Source: Polyangiaceae bacterium (lineage in GTDB: Bacteria > Myxococcota_A > Polyangia > Polyangiales > Polyangiaceae). Taken from it: 37,522 nt of DNA. The stretch lies in the NCBI GenBank assembly GCA_029261965.1, contig JAJDAH010000253.1:1-37522 (forward strand), read 5' to 3'. Below, piece by piece: positions 14,647-24,037 of this stretch; the stretch's first letter is position 1, and each line of letters begins with the position of its first letter. Below the pieces are notes generated by a model that saw only the letters and a program-made list of their open reading frames with translations, was not told the origin of the DNA and made no database searches. The translations under genes and the position numbers were made by a program.

Positions 14647-16836
14647 CTACTCCCGCTCGCGCAGGAGGGTGAGGAGGCGGCCCCGCGCACGCTGAGCGGC
14701 GAGCACCGCGAGAAGTCCGCGATCGCTCGCCAGGTGCGCGATCGCCGCGAGGCTCCGGAGGTGCTCGGTCGCTTGGTCCGCTGGTGACACGACGAGGAAA
14801 ACGAGCTGCACCGGCACGTCGTCGGGGCCGATCAGGTCGAGCCCACCGGCGACGTTGGCGACGAAGCAACGGCTGCGCGCGGCGTGCTCGTCGTAAACGT
14901 GCGGGATCGCGACGCCCGATCCGACGGTGGTCGGCATCGTGTGCTCGCGCTCGAGAATGTCTGCGAGGTGCTCTTCGATGGGGAGCTCTGGCGTGCTCTG
15001 CCCGGCGCTCTCGAGCAGTGCCCTGACGGTCTCCTCGAAGCTGGCTTGGTGTTTGTCGATGATGACGGCGTCGCGAATCAATCCGTACAGCCCCGGGGTG
15101 CGTCGACGCAAGGTCACGACCCAGCGCGCGTCGGACTGAACGTCGTCGTCGACGAGCTCGACGCGCCCATCGTCGACCGCGAGTAGTGGGCGCAGCGCGT
15201 CGCCGAACCGGCGCGCGTCGTCCGGTCCACCCACCTCGAGGGCCTCGAGTGCGTGGGTTCCGTCGGCGAGTGCGGACCTCACGCTGGATGGAGGAGGGAC
15301 CTTGCGCCAAACGCTGCGCCCATGCCCGGGCGACTCGGGTCCCCCTGACCCATCCCACCGGTAGCACGCGTGCGGACCGACGAAGCTCGACCACGCTTCG
15401 CAGAGCCGGTCGTTCATCGCAGGGTCCGGCGCCAGGGCGAGCACGGTTTCGACGTCGGAGATGCGTGGATCGAGCGCGCCCGACGGATTGAGTGGGTCGC
15501 CGACGACGACCTCGATGCTCGGATCCGCATCGACGTCGTCCTCGGCGGTGGCGAGCACGAGAGAGCGGGCGCCGGCCTGTCGCAGTTTGCGATGCAGGCT
15601 CACCGACAGCGTCGAGTCGCCCATGAGCAGCAACGCTGCTCGCGAGCGTCGCTTGAGGCCAAGCATGGTAGCGACGAACGGTGCTGACAGCCCCTGGACG
15701 ATCACCGTCGTGCCGATGACCGCGTAGGTGAGGGTCTCGAGCAACCGCGCTTGCTCGAAGCCGAGGCGCTCGAGGCGTAACGCGAACAGTGACGCCATCG
15801 ACGCTGCTACGATGCCTCGCGGGGCGAGCCACGACAGGAAGGCACGCTCGCGCCAGTTGAAGCCCTGGCCCCAGGTCGCCAGTAAGACGTTGACCGGGCG
15901 CAGCGCGAACAGCACGACCGCCAGCACGACGAGAAGTCGGCCGCCGTCCTGCACGAACGACGACAGGTCGAGTCGCGCTGCGAGCAGCACGAACAGTAGG
16001 CCGACAACGCCTTCGGTGAGCTCGAGCTTGAATCGCTTGAGCTCCTTGAGCTGCGGACCGTGGCGCAGACTCAGCACTAGTCCCGCGACGATGACGGCCA
16101 AGATGCCCGACTCGACGAGGATCGAGTTGGCGACTCCCATCGCGAGCATCGCGCCGCCGAGCACGACGATGTTGGTGTACTCCCGCGGGATCCACCGCAT
16201 GCGCAGCATCGTGCCGAGGGCGAGACCGACGCCGAGACCGACACCGGCGCCGATGATGAACCGCGACGCAAAACGCCCGAGTGGCGCTAGCAGAGCCTGG
16301 TCGCCGGTCGACGCGATCCACTCGTAACAGAGCACCGCCACGAACACGCCGACCGCGTCGATCACCACGCCTTCCCAGTACAAGATGTGGTGCAGCCTCG
16401 GCTGTACTCCGATACGGCGCAGAAGCGGCGATACTACCGTCGGGCCGGTGACGATCACGAGGCTGCCCGCGATCACCGCGAGCTCGACGTCGACTTCGTA
16501 GACCACGTAAATTGCCAACGCCGTGCCGACCCAAGTGACGGCGACACCGACGGTGAGCATGCGGATGATGACCTGTGGCTCGCGGCGGAAACCGGCGATG
16601 TCGAGCGTGAGCCCCCCTTCGAACAGCACGATCGCGACGGCGAGGGTCACGACGGTCTCCAGGCCCGCGCCGAGAGAGTGCGGGTCGACGACGCCGAGCG
16701 CCTGGGGGCCGAGCCCGATCCCGCCGAGCAACAGCAGCGCGATCGACGGCACGCGCAGCCGGTCGGCGAGCACGATTAGTGCGATGCCCGCGGCGGCGGC
16801 CACGCACAGGGTCATCGCGGAGTCGTGGGGGCTCAT
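14647..16836 (-). CDS. Cation:proton antiporter (CPA/NhaP-type) with RCK-like and PTS EIIA-like C-terminal domains
   Basis: 729 residues. About 1-400 is a 12-13-helix antiporter core: LLLGGIGLGPQALG, AIVLFEGGLTLD, GTALAIYVV, VTGPTVVSPLLRR, YWEGVVIDAVGVFVAVL (in the position of the NhaP EG..iDp.GA motif) and LAPRGIVAASMASLF. About 400-490 resembles a degenerate TrkA-N/RCK domain without a clear GxGxxG. About 575-729 resembles a PTS EIIA type-2 domain, with AIPHV placing the possible phospho-acceptor at His646. It probably exchanges Na+ or K+ for H+ at the inner membrane and may be gated through the cytoplasmic tail. ATG 16815 is an alternative start. A 1288-codon open frame overlaps it on the same strand but is a composition artefact. 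Confidence 0.87.
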   Translation of the reverse strand: MSPHDSAMTLCVAAAAGIALIVLADRLRVPSIALLLLGGIGLGPQALGVVDPHSLGAGLETVVTLAVAIVLFEGGLTLDIAGFRREPQVIIRMLTVGVAVTWVGTALAIYVVYEVDVELAVIAGSLVIVTGPTVVSPLLRRIGVQPRLHHILYWEGVVIDAVGVFVAVLCYEWIASTGDQALLAPLGRFASRFIIGAGVGLGVGLALGTMLRMRWIPREYTNIVVLGGAMLAMGVANSILVESGILAVIVAGLVLSLRHGPQLKELKRFKLELTEGVVGLLFVLLAARLDLSSFVQDGGRLLVVLAVVLFALRPVNVLLATWGQGFNWRERAFLSWLAPRGIVAASMASLFALRLERLGFEQARLLETLTYAVIGTTVIVQGLSAPFVATMLGLKRRSRAALLLMGDSTLSVSLHRKLRQAGARSLVLATAEDDVDADPSIEVVVGDPLNPSGALDPRISDVETVLALAPDPAMNDRLCEAWSSFVGPHACYRWDGSGGPESPGHGRSVWRKVPPPSSVRSALADGTHALEALEVGGPDDARRFGDALRPLLAVDDGRVELVDDDVQSDARWVVTLRRRTPGLYGLIRDAVIIDKHQASFEETVRALLESAGQSTPELPIEEHLADILEREHTMPTTVGSGVAIPHVYDEHAARSRCFVANVAGGLDLIGPDDVPVQLVFLVVSPADQATEHLRSLAAIAHLASDRGLLAVLAAQRARGRLLTLLRERE

Positions 16837-17885
16837 CGCGGAGTCAGTCGCCTGCGACGCGGGTCCCCGGATTCGTTTTCGGCTCGAGCTTCACGGGCGG
16901 ACTATAGTTCGTTCGGGCAAGGGTGCCGCGACAGCCCCTGAACACACCCAGATCAATGCCAGATGGCAACGTCGAAGGATGGGGTAACGCTGCGGCGACG
17001 GGGTAACGCTGCGGCCGACAGAGCGACGTGGTGCTCGCGACGTCTCGAAGAAAACGACTCGCGCTGGTCGATTTCTCTGGACAGATTTTTCGACGACGCG
17101 CGCTCGAATACGCGAGTCATTTCGTCGAACACTCTTGGTGCCCCCACGCGGGACGCTGCGCGCTTCGCGTCACCTCGGCATCAAAAAAGGAGCTCGCGAC
17201 ACCGAACGCCTCACTCCGAGCGTCCTGAGCCGCCCGAAAATCGCGTCGTACGAAGAAAGTTCACGAAAGGGGGGATCTCCCAGTCGAGGCGCGCGGACTC
17301 GTCGGCGAGCCGAAGCAGGGTGTGGTGGATGAGCGAGCGCGCTGCCACGCGCGACTCGGAGCTCGTGCGGGTCGGCAATGCCGAGAGAGAAAAGGCCGAG
17401 TGCGATGCGCAGCACATCGGCTCGGTGTCCGCTATCGAGCCGATGCTCGAGCGAGGGTCGAAACGAAGTGTGGCGACGTCCCGAACGGCGACGGCCACAG
17501 CAACCGAGGATCCGCTGCAAGCGACTCCGCGGCGGCGGGCGACGCCATCGACAACAACCGAGGGTCCGCCACAAGCGACTCGGCAGCGGCCGGCGACGCC
17601 ATCGACAGTAACCGAGGATCCGCCGCGAGCGACTCCGCGGCGGCGGGCGAGGCAATCGATCCCACCGGCACCAGCTGGCCGGGTCCAGGGCTCGGCGGGC
17701 ATGGGACCTGTACGGGTTCGTCCGATCGCCGTGCTAGCTGTCGTGATTGTCCGCAGTGGGAACACACGGCAGCTGGGCCCTGCCGGTAGCCCCCGTCGGC
17801 ACCCTACCTCAGAATCGTCCTCGAAATATCGCGGTGGATCACCAGTGCTATTCGCGGCCGTCCGCCTATGCGTTAGGAGGGGTTG
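16837..17885. other. 1-kb stretch without a confident gene
   Basis: No recognisable protein, tRNA or rRNA is seen. It contains two copies of GGGGTAACGCTGCGGC (16981-16996 and 17000-17015) and a 3 x 54-bp tandem repeat (17499-17660). From about 17260 to 17430 third positions of one plus frame, shared with the opposite minus frame, are very GC-rich, which is coding-like. Within the repeat a different frame pair has that property. This is compatible with a frameshifted, decaying gene, strand unresolved. Confidence 0.4.
17499..17660. repeat. Three tandem 54-bp repeats
   Basis: Copies at 17499-17552, 17553-17606 and 17607-17660. In the plus frame starting at 17499 the unit reads SNRGSAASDSAAAGDAID; in the matching minus frame it reads SMASPAAAESLAADPRLL. 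Most differences between copies are at the position that is third in both frames, so most are synonymous either way. That suggests past selection on a protein but does not tell the strand. Confidence 0.85.
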
Positions 17886-18488
17886 GTGTTCGATATCCTG
17901 CTGCGTGGGGGAGGCATTCTGTTTGCGCTTCTCGGTTTCGTGCTCGGGCTCACGGCATACGAGAGCTACGCCAGCGGGCGGGAGTCGATGAATTGGAAAG
18001 TGGCGAGCGCCACGGTCACCGACGTCGAAGTTTTCGGCAGGCGCAGCCCCGGCGGGACGAAGGCCCGAGGAGACAAACCGTCGTCGGGCCGCAGGGGACC
18101 CAGCGACGTCACTTGGGACTTGAAGGTGACCTTCGTGTACCAAGTCGAGGGCAAAGCCCATACGCACACACGCACCGTCGAAACGTTCGGCAGTCAGGAA
18201 GAAGCCGACAAGGCCGCAGCTCCGCTCGTCCCGAACGGGCCCTTTCGGAACATTCTCTACGACCCGGAGGACCACGCTCGCTTCGTGCTCGAACGAGGCG
18301 GCGACACGACGATGACGATCGTCCTGCACGTCGTGGCGCTCCTCGCCATCGGGCTAGGAGCGTTTCTGTGGCTGATGGGTCGACGTGACCCCGAAGAGGG
18401 CACGTTGCTTCGTTACACCGGCGCCGTGGCGGGTGCGTTCGCCGCGGTCCAGGCGGTGGCAATCGTCGTGTTCGAGCTCTGGCATTGA
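17886..18488 (+). CDS. DUF3592-type membrane protein
   Basis: 200 residues. Transmembrane helices at about 5-24 (LLRGGGILFALLGFVLGLTA), 137-158 (VLHVVALLAIGLGAFLWLM) and 173-197 flank an extracytoplasmic strand domain: WKVASATVTDVEVFGRR, then TWDLKVTFVYQVEGK and PNGPFRNILYDPEDHARFVL. This helix-domain-helix plan with a final NxxYDPxDP-like turn is that of DUF3592 proteins, whose function is unknown. The start is GTG 17886, 5 nt after a strong AGGAGG (17875-17880); TTG 17883 is too close to it. Confidence 0.75.
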   Translation: MFDILLRGGGILFALLGFVLGLTAYESYASGRESMNWKVASATVTDVEVFGRRSPGGTKARGDKPSSGRRGPSDVTWDLKVTFVYQVEGKAHTHTRTVETFGSQEEADKAAAPLVPNGPFRNILYDPEDHARFVLERGGDTTMTIVLHVVALLAIGLGAFLWLMGRRDPEEGTLLRYTGAVAGAFAAVQAVAIVVFELWH

Positions 18489-18781
18489 CGGGGGCGTCGC
18501 TCGGAGCTCGAAGCCGATCGCGTGGTCGCCCACAGCGCGGCGCTCTGACGCTCGTCCCAAAAACGAGCCCATCGAGAACGCCGTCTTGGCAAGCGCCCTC
18601 GTCGGCGAGCTCGCCGTGACCGGCCCAGCGGCTGGCCGAGGGCCCCATTTCACCCGAGCGGCGGCCGAAACGCTTCCAGTCTGGTACGGAGAATCCGGGT
18701 TTGGGATCGCGTATCGTAGGTAGTCCCTAGGGACGCAGGCGCGGCCTGTAGGGATCGGAAATCGCGAAATCGAGCTTCATC

Positions 18782-20044
18782 GTGTCCAAAGTCGTTCGCA
18801 TCACCTTCATCGTCGCCGTGCTCGCCGCCTCGCTCGCGGGGGCCGGGTTGATGTTTGCGGCACGAGAAGACCCGGAGCGAAAACCGCGTGTCGAACGCGG
18901 CGTTGCGGTGGAAACGGTACGTGTCTCGCGGAACAAGCACCGCCTCGACGTTCGCGCAGCCGGTCTCGTGCTTCCGGCGCGTGTGCTCGACGTGCATCCG
19001 GAGGTCTCCGGTCGTCTGACTTGGCTCTACCAGCAACTCGCCCCCGGCACCTTCGTGAAGAAGGGGCAAACGCTGTTTCGGATCGATGCGCGCGACTACC
19101 AGCTCGGCGTGAGGCGAAGCAAGGCTGACGTTCGCCGCGCTCGCAGCGCGCTCGAGCTCGAGCAAGGACAGCAGGCGATCGCCAAGCGCGAATGGGAGTT
19201 GTTCGGCGACCAGGGTGCCCCGAGCGATGGCGGCGGACTCGCGCTTCGCCAGCCCCAGCGCGAAGCTGTCGAAAGTGAGGTGAACGCCGCGCGAGTCGGA
19301 CTCGCGCAGGCCATGCTGAGTTTGCATCGAACGAGCCTGGCGCCGACGTTCGACGCGGTGGTCGTCGAATCGGATGCGGAGGTCGGACAACTCGCGACGC
19401 CGCAGACACGTCTCGCGCGTCTCGTCGGTACCTCCGCGTTTTGGGTTCGTGTCTCGATACCGACCGAACAGCTGGCGCACGTGACCATTCCGGGGATCGA
19501 CGGCGAGGGCGGCTCTAGGGTCCTCGTCCGCCAGGCCATTGGCGAACGCACCATCGAGACGCACGGGCGCGTCATTCGTCTACTTTCGGGGTTGGAGCCG
19601 TCGAGCCTCATGGCCCGCTTGCTCGTCGAAGTCGATGATCCGTACGGCTTCTCGCAGGTGCGGGACGGCGGCGCGCGGCCCTACCCGTTGCTACTCGGTT
19701 CGTACGTCGAGGTCATCGTTTCCGGATCGGAGCAACGTGAGCTCATCGAGCTCGCTCGGTCGGCGGTGCGTCCCGGCAATCTCGCGTACGTGCTCGATTC
19801 GGAATCGAGCACATTACGGGTGCGCAAGCTCGTCGTCGTCTGGCAGTTGCCCGACACCGTCCTCGTGGAATCGGGGTTGAGCGACGGAGAGTTGGTGGTC
19901 ACGAGTCCCCTCGGTTCCGCTGTCGACGGCATGAAACTGAGAGATGTCACCGACGAGGACGAGCGGGGTGCAGTCGTCGGGACAAAGGAACCGACTCGAG
20001 ATGCGGGTTCGACCTCACCGACGCCGTCCGGGCACCGGGAATGA
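18782..20044 (+). CDS. RND efflux periplasmic adaptor (membrane fusion protein)
   Basis: 420 residues. An N-terminal signal anchor (about 5-27) is followed by the first half of the lipoyl domain (VLDVHPEVSGRLTWLYQQLA, then VKKGQTLFRIDARDY, about 68-105), a short alpha-hairpin rich in Arg/Glu/Gln (about 107-175), the second lipoyl half (TSLAPTFDAVVVESDAEVGQ) and beta-barrel and membrane-proximal regions up to about 380. It is expected to link the downstream inner-membrane pump to an outer-membrane channel, which is not encoded nearby. GTG start. The stop overlaps the next gene by 4 bp, indicating translational coupling. Confidence 0.88.
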   Translation: MSKVVRITFIVAVLAASLAGAGLMFAAREDPERKPRVERGVAVETVRVSRNKHRLDVRAAGLVLPARVLDVHPEVSGRLTWLYQQLAPGTFVKKGQTLFRIDARDYQLGVRRSKADVRRARSALELEQGQQAIAKREWELFGDQGAPSDGGGLALRQPQREAVESEVNAARVGLAQAMLSLHRTSLAPTFDAVVVESDAEVGQLATPQTRLARLVGTSAFWVRVSIPTEQLAHVTIPGIDGEGGSRVLVRQAIGERTIETHGRVIRLLSGLEPSSLMARLLVEVDDPYGFSQVRDGGARPYPLLLGSYVEVIVSGSEQRELIELARSAVRPGNLAYVLDSESSTLRVRKLVVVWQLPDTVLVESGLSDGELVVTSPLGSAVDGMKLRDVTDEDERGAVVGTKEPTRDAGSTSPTPSGHRE

Positions 20045-23000
20045 CTGACCCTCGTTCCGCAGGAGTCGACTCGAAGGGCCCGATCGAGTGGTTGGCAAGA
20101 AACCCGATCGCCGCCAATCTCTTGATGGTCGTTCTGTTGCTGGGCGGTCTCATCTCGACAAGAGACGTCCGACAGGAAGTGTTTCCCGAGATCACGCGCG
20201 AGATGGTTCGCGTCCACGTTTCCTATCCGGGCGCGTCTCCCGACGAGGTGGAGCAAGGGGCGGTCCTCGCGATCGAAGAGGCGATCCGCGCGGTGGACGG
20301 AGTCGAAGAGATCCGATCGCGGGCCTCCGAGGGCGGTGGGGTGGTCACGGCCGATCTCCTGCGTGGGGCGAACGTTCAGCAAGCGCTCAACGACATCAAG
20401 AGCGAGGTCGACAGAGTCACGACGTTCCCCGCGGACGTGGAACGTCCCGTCATCACGATCCCCAGCAATCGCCAGCAGGTGATCAGCGTCATCATCCATG
20501 GCGATCAACCCAGGTCTACGCTCAAGAGTCTCGCCGAGGATGCACGTCGGGCGCTGCTATCGAACCACGAGATTTCGGTCGTCGAAGTCCTCGGCGTGCC
20601 GCCACCCGAAATCAGCATCGAGGTGCCGCAAGAGTCGCTCAGGCGATATCGCCTCACCCTGGACGGCATCGCGGCGGCAGTCGCGCGAGCGTCGGTCGAC
20701 ATGCCCGGCGGGGCGATCCGCACGCACAGCGGCGAAATCTTGATTCGCACGACGGAGCGGCGCCAGGAGGGCGAGCAGTTCAGAAACGTCGTCATCAAGA
20801 GCAATCCCGACGGCAGCAAGGTCACCGTTGGTGAAGTCGCGACAATTCGCGACGCCTATCGCGAAACGGACGAAGCCGCTTTTTTTGATGGCGTCCCGGC
20901 TGTGCGCCTCGAGATTTTCAGGGTCGGCGACCAAACTCCGCTCGACGTCGCGAAGATCGTCAAAGACTTCGTCAGCGGGCGCGACGGAGCGGTTCCGGGC
21001 GTGTCCTATACGATCTGGAACGACCAGTCGGAGATCTACGAGAGTCGCATGAATCTCCTCCTGGACAACGCGCTGCTCGGGTTTCTGTTCGTCTTGGCAG
21101 TCTTGGGGCTTTTCCTTCAGCCGCGCCTCGCTTTCTGGGTGACGCTGGGGATCCCCATCTCGTTTTTGGGCGCGATTTTGCTCATGCCGGCGATGGACGT
21201 GTCGGTGAACATGATCTCACTGTTCGCCTTTCTGTTGGCGCTGGGGATCGTCGTGGACGATGCCATCGTCGTTGGAGAATCCGTGCATGCGGAGCGCCGC
21301 AAGACGACGGATCCGATTCGTGCAGCGATTTTGGGAACCAGACGAGTCGCGGTACCGGTCGTCTTCGCCGTGCTCACCACCGTGGTGGCGTTCACGCCCA
21401 TGCTTTTTCTACCCGACGACACGGGCAAGTTGTTCTCGAACATTCCTCTGATCGTCATCCCGATCCTCCTCATATCTCTCGTGGAGGCTCTCGGAATACT
21501 GCCCGCACACCTCGCGCATTCGAAGCGAGAGTCCGCAGGTTGGATGGCCCGGTTCGAGGCGACGCAGGACCGCTTCAGCGTATGGTTCGAACGCATCGTC
21601 GACACGCACTATCGTCGGATCATCGCCTCGCTGGTGGCCAACCGATACTTGACCGTCGCGGTCGGCGCGGGCGTCCTGTTGCTGACGGGGTCTCTGGTCG
21701 CTAGCGGTCTCGTTCGGTTCAACTACATGCCGAAGATCGAGGGGGATCAGGTCGCTGTGACGGTGCAGATGCCATTCGGGACGCGAGTGGAAGAGACGCA
21801 GCGCGCGGCCGAGCTCATCGCCGAAGCGGGGCGGGAGGTCCTGCGGACTGAGGCTGAGGACATTTCGACGGGCATGTACATGCACATCGGAACCGTCGTG
21901 ACCGGCGGCGGACCCGAGGGCACCCGGACCCGAACCGGTGGCCATCTGGCGAGTATCGTGATGGGGCTCGTTCCGTTGGATCAACGCCAAGCCACTTCGC
22001 GCGACCTCGCCGCCCGGTGGCGAAAGCGCGTCGGCGACATCGCAGGCCCCGAGCGCATCAGCGTTCAGTTCGCGGTCGGGCCGGGTAGTGACGCGTCGTT
22101 CCAGATCGAGCTCCGGCATCCGGATCGCGGGACCCTGCGACGCGCCGCCGCCGACATGGCGAATGTCTTTTCGAGCTACCAGGGAGTCCACGACATCGAC
22201 GACGGTTTCGAAGAGGGCAAGCCACAGTTCGACGTGACCTTGAAACCGGCCGCGCGCGCGCTCGGTGTGACTGAACGCGATCTAGCTCGCCAGCTGAGAA
22301 GCGCCTTCTACGGCGCAGAGGCCCAACGTGACCAGCGTGGGAGCGACGAGCTACGGGTGTTCGTCCGGCGCCCTCGCCACGAGCGGGAGTCGCTCTTCCA
22401 TCTCGAACGATTTCTCGTCAGGACACCCGAAGGCGGCGAGGTACCGTTGCGTCTGGCCGCCGACTTGAAACGTGGAGAGTCCTACACACTGATCGAGCGG
22501 GAGAATGCGAGTCGGGCGGTGGACGTCAGCGCGGAGGTCGACGTCGAAGTGACCACACCCACCGACTTGATGCGCGACATCGAGAAGAAGACGATTCCGC
22601 GCCTCCTCGAGGAGTACCCCGGACTCACGTGGGAGAAGAGCGGTCAGCAGATGCGACAGGAGCGGTCGTTCGCCGCGCTCTCGACCGGGCTCGTCGTCGC
22701 GCTTTTGATCATGTTCAGCCTTCTGGCGCTGGCATTCCGTAGCTACGTCCAGCCAGTCATCATTCTGCTGGCGATACCCTTTGGGATGGTCGGGGCAGTC
22801 GGAGGACACTTGTTGATGGGCTACGATCTGAGCGTCGTTTCGGTGCTTGGAATCGTCGCGCTCTCGGGGGTGGTCGTGAACGACTCGTTGGTCCTCGTTG
22901 CAGCTGCCAACGACTACCGGCGCTCTGGTCTCGCGGCGCGCCCGGCCGTTGTCGAGGCCGGCGTTCGTCGGTTTCGAGCCGTGCTCTTGACCTCGTTGAC

Positions 23001-23175
23001 CACCTTCGTGGGTCTCGCCCCGATCATGCTCGAAACCTCGCTTCAGGCGCGATTCCTCATACCGATGGCACTGAGTCTGGGTTTCGGGGTCTTGTTCGTG
23101 ACGTTCATCGCTCTCGGCCTGGTGCCCGCGCTCTTCGCGATCGTCGATGACCTCGCGCCCGCCCGGGAAGGGTAG
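20041..23175 (+). CDS. RND multidrug-type efflux permease (AcrB/HAE1 family)
   Basis: 1044 residues, the usual length. The first helix (PIAANLLMVVLLLGGLIST) precedes the porter domain; the central helices carry LALGIVVDDAIVVGES with the proton-relay pair Asp406/Asp407 corresponding to Asp407/Asp408 of AcrB. The second half repeats the fold, with NYMPKIEGDQVAVTV, SLLALAFRSYVQPVIIL and GIVALSGVVVNDSLVLV. The pump should expel hydrophobic or amphiphilic compounds from the inner membrane or periplasm using the proton gradient. It sits in an operon with the adaptor; no TolC-like gene or regulator is adjacent. Confidence 0.93.
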   Translation: MTDPRSAGVDSKGPIEWLARNPIAANLLMVVLLLGGLISTRDVRQEVFPEITREMVRVHVSYPGASPDEVEQGAVLAIEEAIRAVDGVEEIRSRASEGGGVVTADLLRGANVQQALNDIKSEVDRVTTFPADVERPVITIPSNRQQVISVIIHGDQPRSTLKSLAEDARRALLSNHEISVVEVLGVPPPEISIEVPQESLRRYRLTLDGIAAAVARASVDMPGGAIRTHSGEILIRTTERRQEGEQFRNVVIKSNPDGSKVTVGEVATIRDAYRETDEAAFFDGVPAVRLEIFRVGDQTPLDVAKIVKDFVSGRDGAVPGVSYTIWNDQSEIYESRMNLLLDNALLGFLFVLAVLGLFLQPRLAFWVTLGIPISFLGAILLMPAMDVSVNMISLFAFLLALGIVVDDAIVVGESVHAERRKTTDPIRAAILGTRRVAVPVVFAVLTTVVAFTPMLFLPDDTGKLFSNIPLIVIPILLISLVEALGILPAHLAHSKRESAGWMARFEATQDRFSVWFERIVDTHYRRIIASLVANRYLTVAVGAGVLLLTGSLVASGLVRFNYMPKIEGDQVAVTVQMPFGTRVEETQRAAELIAEAGREVLRTEAEDISTGMYMHIGTVVTGGGPEGTRTRTGGHLASIVMGLVPLDQRQATSRDLAARWRKRVGDIAGPERISVQFAVGPGSDASFQIELRHPDRGTLRRAAADMANVFSSYQGVHDIDDGFEEGKPQFDVTLKPAARALGVTERDLARQLRSAFYGAEAQRDQRGSDELRVFVRRPRHERESLFHLERFLVRTPEGGEVPLRLAADLKRGESYTLIERENASRAVDVSAEVDVEVTTPTDLMRDIEKKTIPRLLEEYPGLTWEKSGQQMRQERSFAALSTGLVVALLIMFSLLALAFRSYVQPVIILLAIPFGMVGAVGGHLLMGYDLSVVSVLGIVALSGVVVNDSLVLVAAANDYRRSGLAARPAVVEAGVRRFRAVLLTSLTTFVGLAPIMLETSLQARFLIPMALSLGFGVLFVTFIALGLVPALFAIVDDLAPAREG

Positions 23176-23192
23176 AGGATCCAGCTACCTCG

Positions 23193-23927
23193 TCACGCCG
23201 CGCTTCTGCTGCGCCGGTCGCCTCGCCGAGCGTAGGTGAAGATGTAGGCCCGGCGCGGTCGATCGAGCGAACGGTTCGGGGGCGTGTAGTGTGGCGTGTT
23301 GTACGCGTGGATTGTCGCTCCTCCCGCATCGAGCGGACACGCCACGGCTGTCTCGAGGGGCAGCGCCTGTGACGCCGCGTCGATGGCGAGCAGACGGCTG
23401 TCGTCATCGGGACGGCCGCTGGCGACGTGATGCGCCAAGAGCGGCTGGGTGTGCACGGCCGGTACGAAGTGCATGCATCCATTCTCCTCGTCGACGGGGT
23501 CGAGGGCGATCCAGAACTGCGCGAGCGAAATTTCCGGGCTCGGCGTGCCCGCCTCCATCGTCGGCTGCCCGGCGTAGGCGAAGTCCTGATGCCACGGAGT
23601 TTCGACCAAGTGCCCCGGCGGCTTGTAGATCAGCATGTCGTAGAGAAACGCTGGCTCGCCGTCGAAAATCTCTTCGGCGATCGCCTCTGCGGTTTGGCGG
23701 GCTTCGTTGGCGCGAAACGCTTCGTGGGCTTCGTGGGGTCGCATCACCTGGCGGGTGACGTCGCCAAGCTGTCGATCGCCGGCCGCTTCGACTTCGCGTC
23801 GGAGGATGCGGTCGTAGGCGTCACGGAGCTCTCGCACGGCTTCGTCCGAGATCAGGCGTGGCACCGAGATGAAGCCCCGGTCCTGAAATTCGGTGATGAT
23901 GGCTGGAGTGATCGACGAAACGTCCAT
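23193..23927 (-). CDS. Phytanoyl-CoA dioxygenase (PhyH)-family Fe(II)/2-oxoglutarate oxygenase
   Basis: 244 residues. The iron-binding HxD is WHQDFAY (His113, Asp115); a distal His comes from ATIHAYNTPHYTPPNRS (His207 or His213), and Arg225/226 is placed to bind 2-oxoglutarate. FQDRGFISVPRLIS near the N-terminus and FWIALDPVDEENGCMHFVPAVH are standard PhyH-family stretches. It should hydroxylate a small molecule, lipid or peptide-derived substrate; which one cannot be told. AAGGAAG precedes the ATG. It is divergent from an AraC regulator, which probably controls it. Convergent with the RND permease. Confidence 0.88.
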   Translation of the reverse strand: MDVSSITPAIITEFQDRGFISVPRLISDEAVRELRDAYDRILRREVEAAGDRQLGDVTRQVMRPHEAHEAFRANEARQTAEAIAEEIFDGEPAFLYDMLIYKPPGHLVETPWHQDFAYAGQPTMEAGTPSPEISLAQFWIALDPVDEENGCMHFVPAVHTQPLLAHHVASGRPDDDSRLLAIDAASQALPLETAVACPLDAGGATIHAYNTPHYTPPNRSLDRPRRAYIFTYARRGDRRSRSAA

Positions 23928-24037
23928 GGACTTCCTTGTTCTTGATGACTCAGAAAGCTCACCATGTACTAGGGCGAATCATAGGTGAATGTGTCCAGTG
24001 ATGCTTAATTTGTCTATTTTGACTAGGATGCCATCGA
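23928..24037. promoter_or_regulatory. AT-rich divergent promoter region (PhyH / AraC)
   Basis: This 110-bp gap is clearly richer in A and T than its surroundings, notably TGATGCTTAATTTGTCTATT at about 23998-24017. It must hold the promoters of both divergent genes and is where the AraC protein would bind. I could not define a convincing operator. CTAGGA at 24022-24027 serves as ribosome site for the AraC gene. Confidence 0.45.

Noticed and set aside
12941-16807. Very long minus-strand open frame (1288 codons)
   Set aside because: It overlaps the antiporter gene in another frame, is dominated by Arg/Ala/Gly/Pro and has no family resemblance; it is a product of high GC content.
17499-17660. 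CRISPR array
   Set aside because: The 54-bp units are contiguous with no unique spacers and keep reading frame; this is a coding-type tandem repeat.
16963-17991. Plus-strand frame of 342 codons
   Set aside because: Arg/Ser/Thr-rich with no recognisable domain, and it runs into the DUF3592 gene in a different frame. A shorter stretch near 17329-17460 has coding-like third positions but cannot be separated from the opposite strand.
17211-18329. Minus-strand frame of 372 codons
   Set aside because: It runs antisense through the well-supported DUF3592 gene. Its distal part shares the third positions of the plus frame, so GC pattern alone is not evidence.
18725-18735. TCCCTAGGGA dyad as terminator
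   Set aside because: Only a 10-bp palindrome, too short, with no loop or U-tract; likely chance.
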